DNA of 40,545 nt from positions 1 through 40,545 of the forward strand of contig NZ_QNRY01000035.1 in assembly GCF_003315515.1 (NCBI RefSeq). Direction: 5' to 3'. The notes beneath the pieces were generated by a model that did not search any database, had not been told where the DNA came from, and saw only the letters and a list, made by a program, of their open reading frames with translations. The translations under genes and the position numbers were made by a program. The stretch is from Brenneria salicis ATCC 15712 = DSM 30166. Lineage in GTDB: Bacteria; Pseudomonadota; Gammaproteobacteria; Enterobacterales; Enterobacteriaceae. Each line of letters begins with the position of its first letter. Position 1 is the first letter of the stretch. Of this stretch, positions 37,624 to 40,545 are shown one piece after another.

Positions 37624-37720
37624 TGTCATGATGGCATTCAGTGGGCGCTAGCGATTAAACGCCCCGGGCCGGGCGCGGCGGTTGCGCCGCAGAGACATAC
37701 CGCGATTTTTCACACACGTT

Positions 37721-39046
37721 TCATTTCAATTCCGGCCAATAACCTTTATTCGTCTCAATCAGCGCATCCAGCACTTTACGCGCTTTTTTGGCGTCCACCA
37801 CCAGACGATTGAGCGTCAACGCCTGTAACGCTTTGGTATACGACCCTTCGAACCAGGCTTCGATCGTCAGGCGTTCATAGGCAAACTGCTGCTCAATCAT
37901 TCCCTTATAAAAAGTTGGAATATTCCCCACGCCATAAGGCCGCGGCCCGTTAATACCCAGCGTCGCCGCCACTTCTACCATCGCGGTGTCATCCAGATTG
38001 TTGATCAGGCCGTTATTTTCCACGATCACCACGAAAATCCGCTGTTGGTTATAAGCAATGGATTCCGCGACTTCGACGATCATGTCGCCGTGCGCATCGT
38101 TGTGCACCACACTGGCATCTTTTGTCGTCCCCGCTTTTACAGCGGCGCGGCAGGTTTCAAATACGCGTTTTTCACGTCCCGCCATCACTTCATTGGCGCG
38201 GGTAAAATTCGCATCCAGCTTGCTGAGCTTGTATTCCGGGTACAGGTAATATTGCAGATAGGTATTGGGCAGGTAGTCAGGAAAATCGTGCAACATATCG
38301 GCCACCAGCGCATAGGTATCCAGCCATGAGCGATCGCGCTGCTCCGCATCAGCAGGTTTGAACCCCTGATTATTGATGATCGCTTTTAGTTCCGGCAGCA
38401 AATCCACGCCCTGGCGATCATACAAATGGGTAAACCAGCCGAAATGATTCAGACCAAAATAGACCGGTTCGAACTCATCCACATTACGATCCAGCAAGCG
38501 GGCATACGAGCGCAGTAAGTTGACCGGCTGATCGCAGATATTAAGAATTCGCCGGTCATCAGGAAATTTTACCCGCAACGCGTCAGCTACGATTGCCGCC
38601 GGATTGGTGTAATTAAGAATCCAGGCATCAGGCGACCGGCGGCGAACATTTTGCACCAACTCAATCATGTCGCCGATAGAGCGCATACCGTAGGCAAAAC
38701 CGCCGGGGCCACAGGTTTCCTGCCCGATCATCCCCAGCGACAGCGGAATTTTTTCATCCTTTTCCCGCATTTCATAGCCGCCGGTACGCATCTGGCAAAA
38801 TACAAAATCCATATCGGTAAACGCCTCATCCACGTTGGTGGTGTAGGAAAAATCCAGTTCGGGATATTCTTCCTGGAACAGCAGACGGGCAAAATCGCCG
38901 ATCACCGCCTGGCGCGGCGCATTCACGTCATACATCACCAAACGCCGTAAAGGGAACGTCGCTTTACGCTTGCACAACGCTTTCAGCAGCCCCGGTGTCC
39001 AGGTGGAACCGCCGCCTACAATCACAATACTATATTGCTTCGTCAT
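37721..39046 (-). CDS. aglB: GH4 6-phospho-alpha-glucosidase (AglB-like)
   Basis: 441 residues (Klebsiella AglB 440). It hydrolyses 6-phospho-alpha-glucosides such as maltose- or sucrose-isomer 6-phosphates to glucose and glucose 6-phosphate, with NAD and a divalent metal. GH4 features: Rossmann start IVIVGGGSTWTPG, CGPGG near 110, LNYTNPAA near 150, the metal Cys in NICDQPV and GLNHFGW near 205. ATG 39046 has GGAG 7 nt upstream; starts earlier in the frame are weaker. It lies 29 bp downstream of the PTS gene, in one operon. The specificity for alpha-glucosides is inferred from overall similarity and the PTS partner. Confidence 0.9.
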   Translation of the reverse strand: MTKQYSIVIVGGGSTWTPGLLKALCKRKATFPLRRLVMYDVNAPRQAVIGDFARLLFQEEYPELDFSYTTNVDEAFTDMDFVFCQMRTGGYEMREKDEKIPLSLGMIGQETCGPGGFAYGMRSIGDMIELVQNVRRRSPDAWILNYTNPAAIVADALRVKFPDDRRILNICDQPVNLLRSYARLLDRNVDEFEPVYFGLNHFGWFTHLYDRQGVDLLPELKAIINNQGFKPADAEQRDRSWLDTYALVADMLHDFPDYLPNTYLQYYLYPEYKLSKLDANFTRANEVMAGREKRVFETCRAAVKAGTTKDASVVHNDAHGDMIVEVAESIAYNQQRIFVVIVENNGLINNLDDTAMVEVAATLGINGPRPYGVGNIPTFYKGMIEQQFAYERLTIEAWFEGSYTKALQALTLNRLVVDAKKARKVLDALIETNKGYWPELK

Positions 39047-39075
39047 CGCCGTTCTCCGTCTCATAACGTTAAAAG

Positions 39076-40440
39076 TTACCCTGTCACACCAAGCGCGATT
39101 TTGACATCATTGGCAATTTTTTCCACTTTCGGGCCGTAAATCACCTGGATGTTATGCTCGTTAACGCGATTGATGCCGTTCGCACCCGTGGTCATCAAGG
39201 TCTTATCCTCTACCCGGCTCATATCTTTCACCTGCACACGCAAACGGGTAAAGCAGCAATCCACCTCTTCAATGTTGCTTTCGCCGCCCAATCCGCTAAT
39301 GATATTTTTCGTGCGTTCATCCGCACTGACCGGCGCGGCCTCCACCGCAATGTCCTCTGACTCGCGTCCCGGCGTTTCAACGTTCATCCGCCTGATGATG
39401 AATCTGAAGATAAAGTAGTAGGCCGGGAAATAAATCAGACCCAGCAACACCGCATACCACCATTGGGTTTTCAGCCCGCCCAGCACGCCGAATACCATCA
39501 GATCGATGGCGCCGCCCTGAATATTGCCGATCATCAGGTGCAGCATCGACATCAGCATAAAAGACAAACCGCTCAAGACAGCATGAACCAGATAAAGCAG
39601 CGGTGAGACAAAAATGAAGCAGAATTCAAGCGGTTCGGTAATACCGGTGGTGAATGACGCCAGCGCCCCGGCCAGCACCAGCGCTTTGACCCGCTTCTTG
39701 TGTTCCGGCTGTGCGCAGTGATACATCGCCAACGCCGCGCCGGGCAGACCGAACATCATGATCGGGATTTTGCCCTGAGCCAAAAATTGAGTGGCCTCAC
39801 GGATGACGTCATCGCTCACCGCGCCGGGGTGCGTTAATGACACATTAAAGATATTCAGCGCGCCCACGATGGTTTCCCCGTCTACGGTGGCAACCCCGCC
39901 GATCGGCGTAAAACGCACGGTTTCATTGAGGATATGGTGCAATCCGGTGGGGATGAGGATACGTTCCGAAAAGCCGTATAAAAACGCGCCGTATTGTCCG
40001 CTGTGTCCGATAAGTTCACCGACCCAGGCAATGCCGCGGCCAATGGTCGGCCAGATCAGCGCTAGCCCAATCCCGACCAACGGCAGGCATACCACGGTGA
40101 TGATGGGAACGAATCGCCGTCCGCCAAAGAAGCTGATGGCGGTAGGCAGTTCAATGGTATAGAAGCGGTTGTGCAGTAAAACGGTCACCACCCCGGCGAT
40201 CACCCCGCCCAGCACGCTCATGTTATAGGTAAAAATTCCCAGCGTTTGCGTAAACTCCGCCGCGTACATCAGCGCGGCGGTATGATCCATACCGGCGGCG
40301 GTCAACGCATCAATGGTGGTGGTCGCAGGGGTAAGATTTTGTGCCGTCAGCGTCGCCCTCACCCCGACATGCATGGCTATAAAACCAATCACCGCGGCAA
40401 ACGCGGCGGTAGGTTTCTCCGCACTAAATAACTGCGCCTA
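39076..40440 (-). pseudogene. aglA: alpha-glucoside PTS enzyme IICB, N-terminus lost at the IS630 insertion
   Basis: A sugar-specific permease of the glucose/maltose PTS family. EIIC membrane segments, the EIIC motif GITEPLEFCFIF and a C-terminal EIIB domain with the phosphorylated Cys in DCCFTRLRVQVKD are present. It would import and phosphorylate alpha-glucosides for AglB. The frame stays open upstream of the first usable start (GTG 40392) through AQLFSAEKPTAAFAAVIGF, clearly membrane-protein sequence, and stops at a TAG (40438-40440) at the IS border. About 100 N-terminal residues of a normal EIIC are missing. The remaining 438-455 residues are unlikely to transport. Confidence 0.88.
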
Positions 40441-40459
40441 ATAGTAGATCACTGAAGGG

Positions 40460-40526
40460 AACTCAATCCGGTTTGAGCGATCTGATCAATCGCCAAATCA
40501 AAACAAATCACCAACCGGACTGAGTT
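40460..40526 (+). repeat. inverted repeat masking the IS630 transposase start
   Basis: AACTCAATCCGGTT (40460-40473) and AACCGGACTGAGTT (40513-40526) are 14-bp arms with one mismatch. The second arm ends at the base before the transposase ATG and includes its GGA ribosome-binding sequence. RNA read into the element from outside could fold and hide the start. Confidence 0.75.
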
Positions 40527-40545
40527 ATGCCGATCATAGCATTCA
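40527..40545 (+). CDS. IS630 transposase, first six codons (cut by window edge)
   Basis: ATG then codons for PIIAF, matching the MPIIA start of IS630 transposase as I recall it. The remainder lies outside the window. Together with the C-terminal fragment at the left end it shows two copies, or one collapsed repeat, of the same element. Confidence 0.7.

Larger units (their letters stand above)
40441..40545 (+). mobile_element. IS630-family insertion sequence, 5' end
   Basis: The first ~105 bp of an IS630 copy. Its outer end (from about 40441: ATAGTAGATCACTGA) matches the reverse complement of the outer end of the left copy. It has the same orientation as the left copy, and its transposase start is present. 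The border is uncertain by a few bases; CTA just before it fits IS630 preference for CTAG targets. Confidence 0.85.

Noticed and set aside
37660..37700. GC-rich inverted sequence between gntR and aglB as a terminator or REP element
   Set aside because: The pairing is only partial, there is no T-run, and no second copy was seen in the window.

Overview
The window looks like chromosome of a plant-associated enterobacterium of the Pectobacteriaceae (Pectobacterium, Brenneria or Dickeya type). The backbone genes are close in length and motif to their Escherichia coli counterparts. The accessory genes include a secreted GH5-CBM3 cellulase of the CelV type and an alpha-glucoside PTS locus. The genus is an inference from gene content; no marker gene fixes it.

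Both ends lie inside IS630-family elements in the same orientation. Bases 1 to about 226 hold the 3' part of one copy, and bases from about 40441 to the end hold the first ~100 bp of another. The window may therefore be a contig bounded by repeats. Left to right: a gene-poor IS-scarred stretch (about 204-737); hrpA (-); azoR (+); ydbH-ynbE (-) without ydbL; a truncated chemotaxis receptor (+); ldhA (+); a DUF333 lipoprotein gene and a flavin reductase gene (-); ttcA (+); the small RNA FnrS (-) with an FNR box; mppA-zntB (-); tpx (+) converging on tyrR (-); ycjX-ycjF (-); pspABC (-) divergent from pspF (+) across a sigma-54 promoter; a CelV-like cellulase (-); the small RNA RyhB (-) with a perfect Fur box; an unrecognised 296-residue protein (-); sapABCDF (+); fabI (+); a cytoplasmic-type apbE (-); a decayed NADH:fumarate reductase gene (-); a GntR/HutC regulator (+); and aglB with a truncated aglA (-).

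Several groups work together. PspF activates pspABC in the envelope-stress response, and ycjXF lies downstream on the same strand. SapABCDF is a peptide ABC importer in one overlapping operon. YdbH and YnbE form an envelope-spanning lipid-transport bridge. FnrS and RyhB are the Hfq-type small RNAs of the anaerobic and iron-starvation responses. The apbE/fumarate-reductase pair is the remains of an anaerobic fumarate respiration module: the flavin transferase is intact, but its target has two frame breaks and has lost its FMN-binding region. AglA and AglB would import and hydrolyse alpha-glucosides, but aglA has lost its N-terminus at the right-hand IS.

I found no clearly new multi-gene system. 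The strongest observations are the two small RNAs with their operators, the decaying fumarate reductase with an orphan ApbE, loss of ydbL with a terminator embedded in the ynbE coding end, and an unclaimed terminator upstream of sapA that may mark an unannotated transcript.
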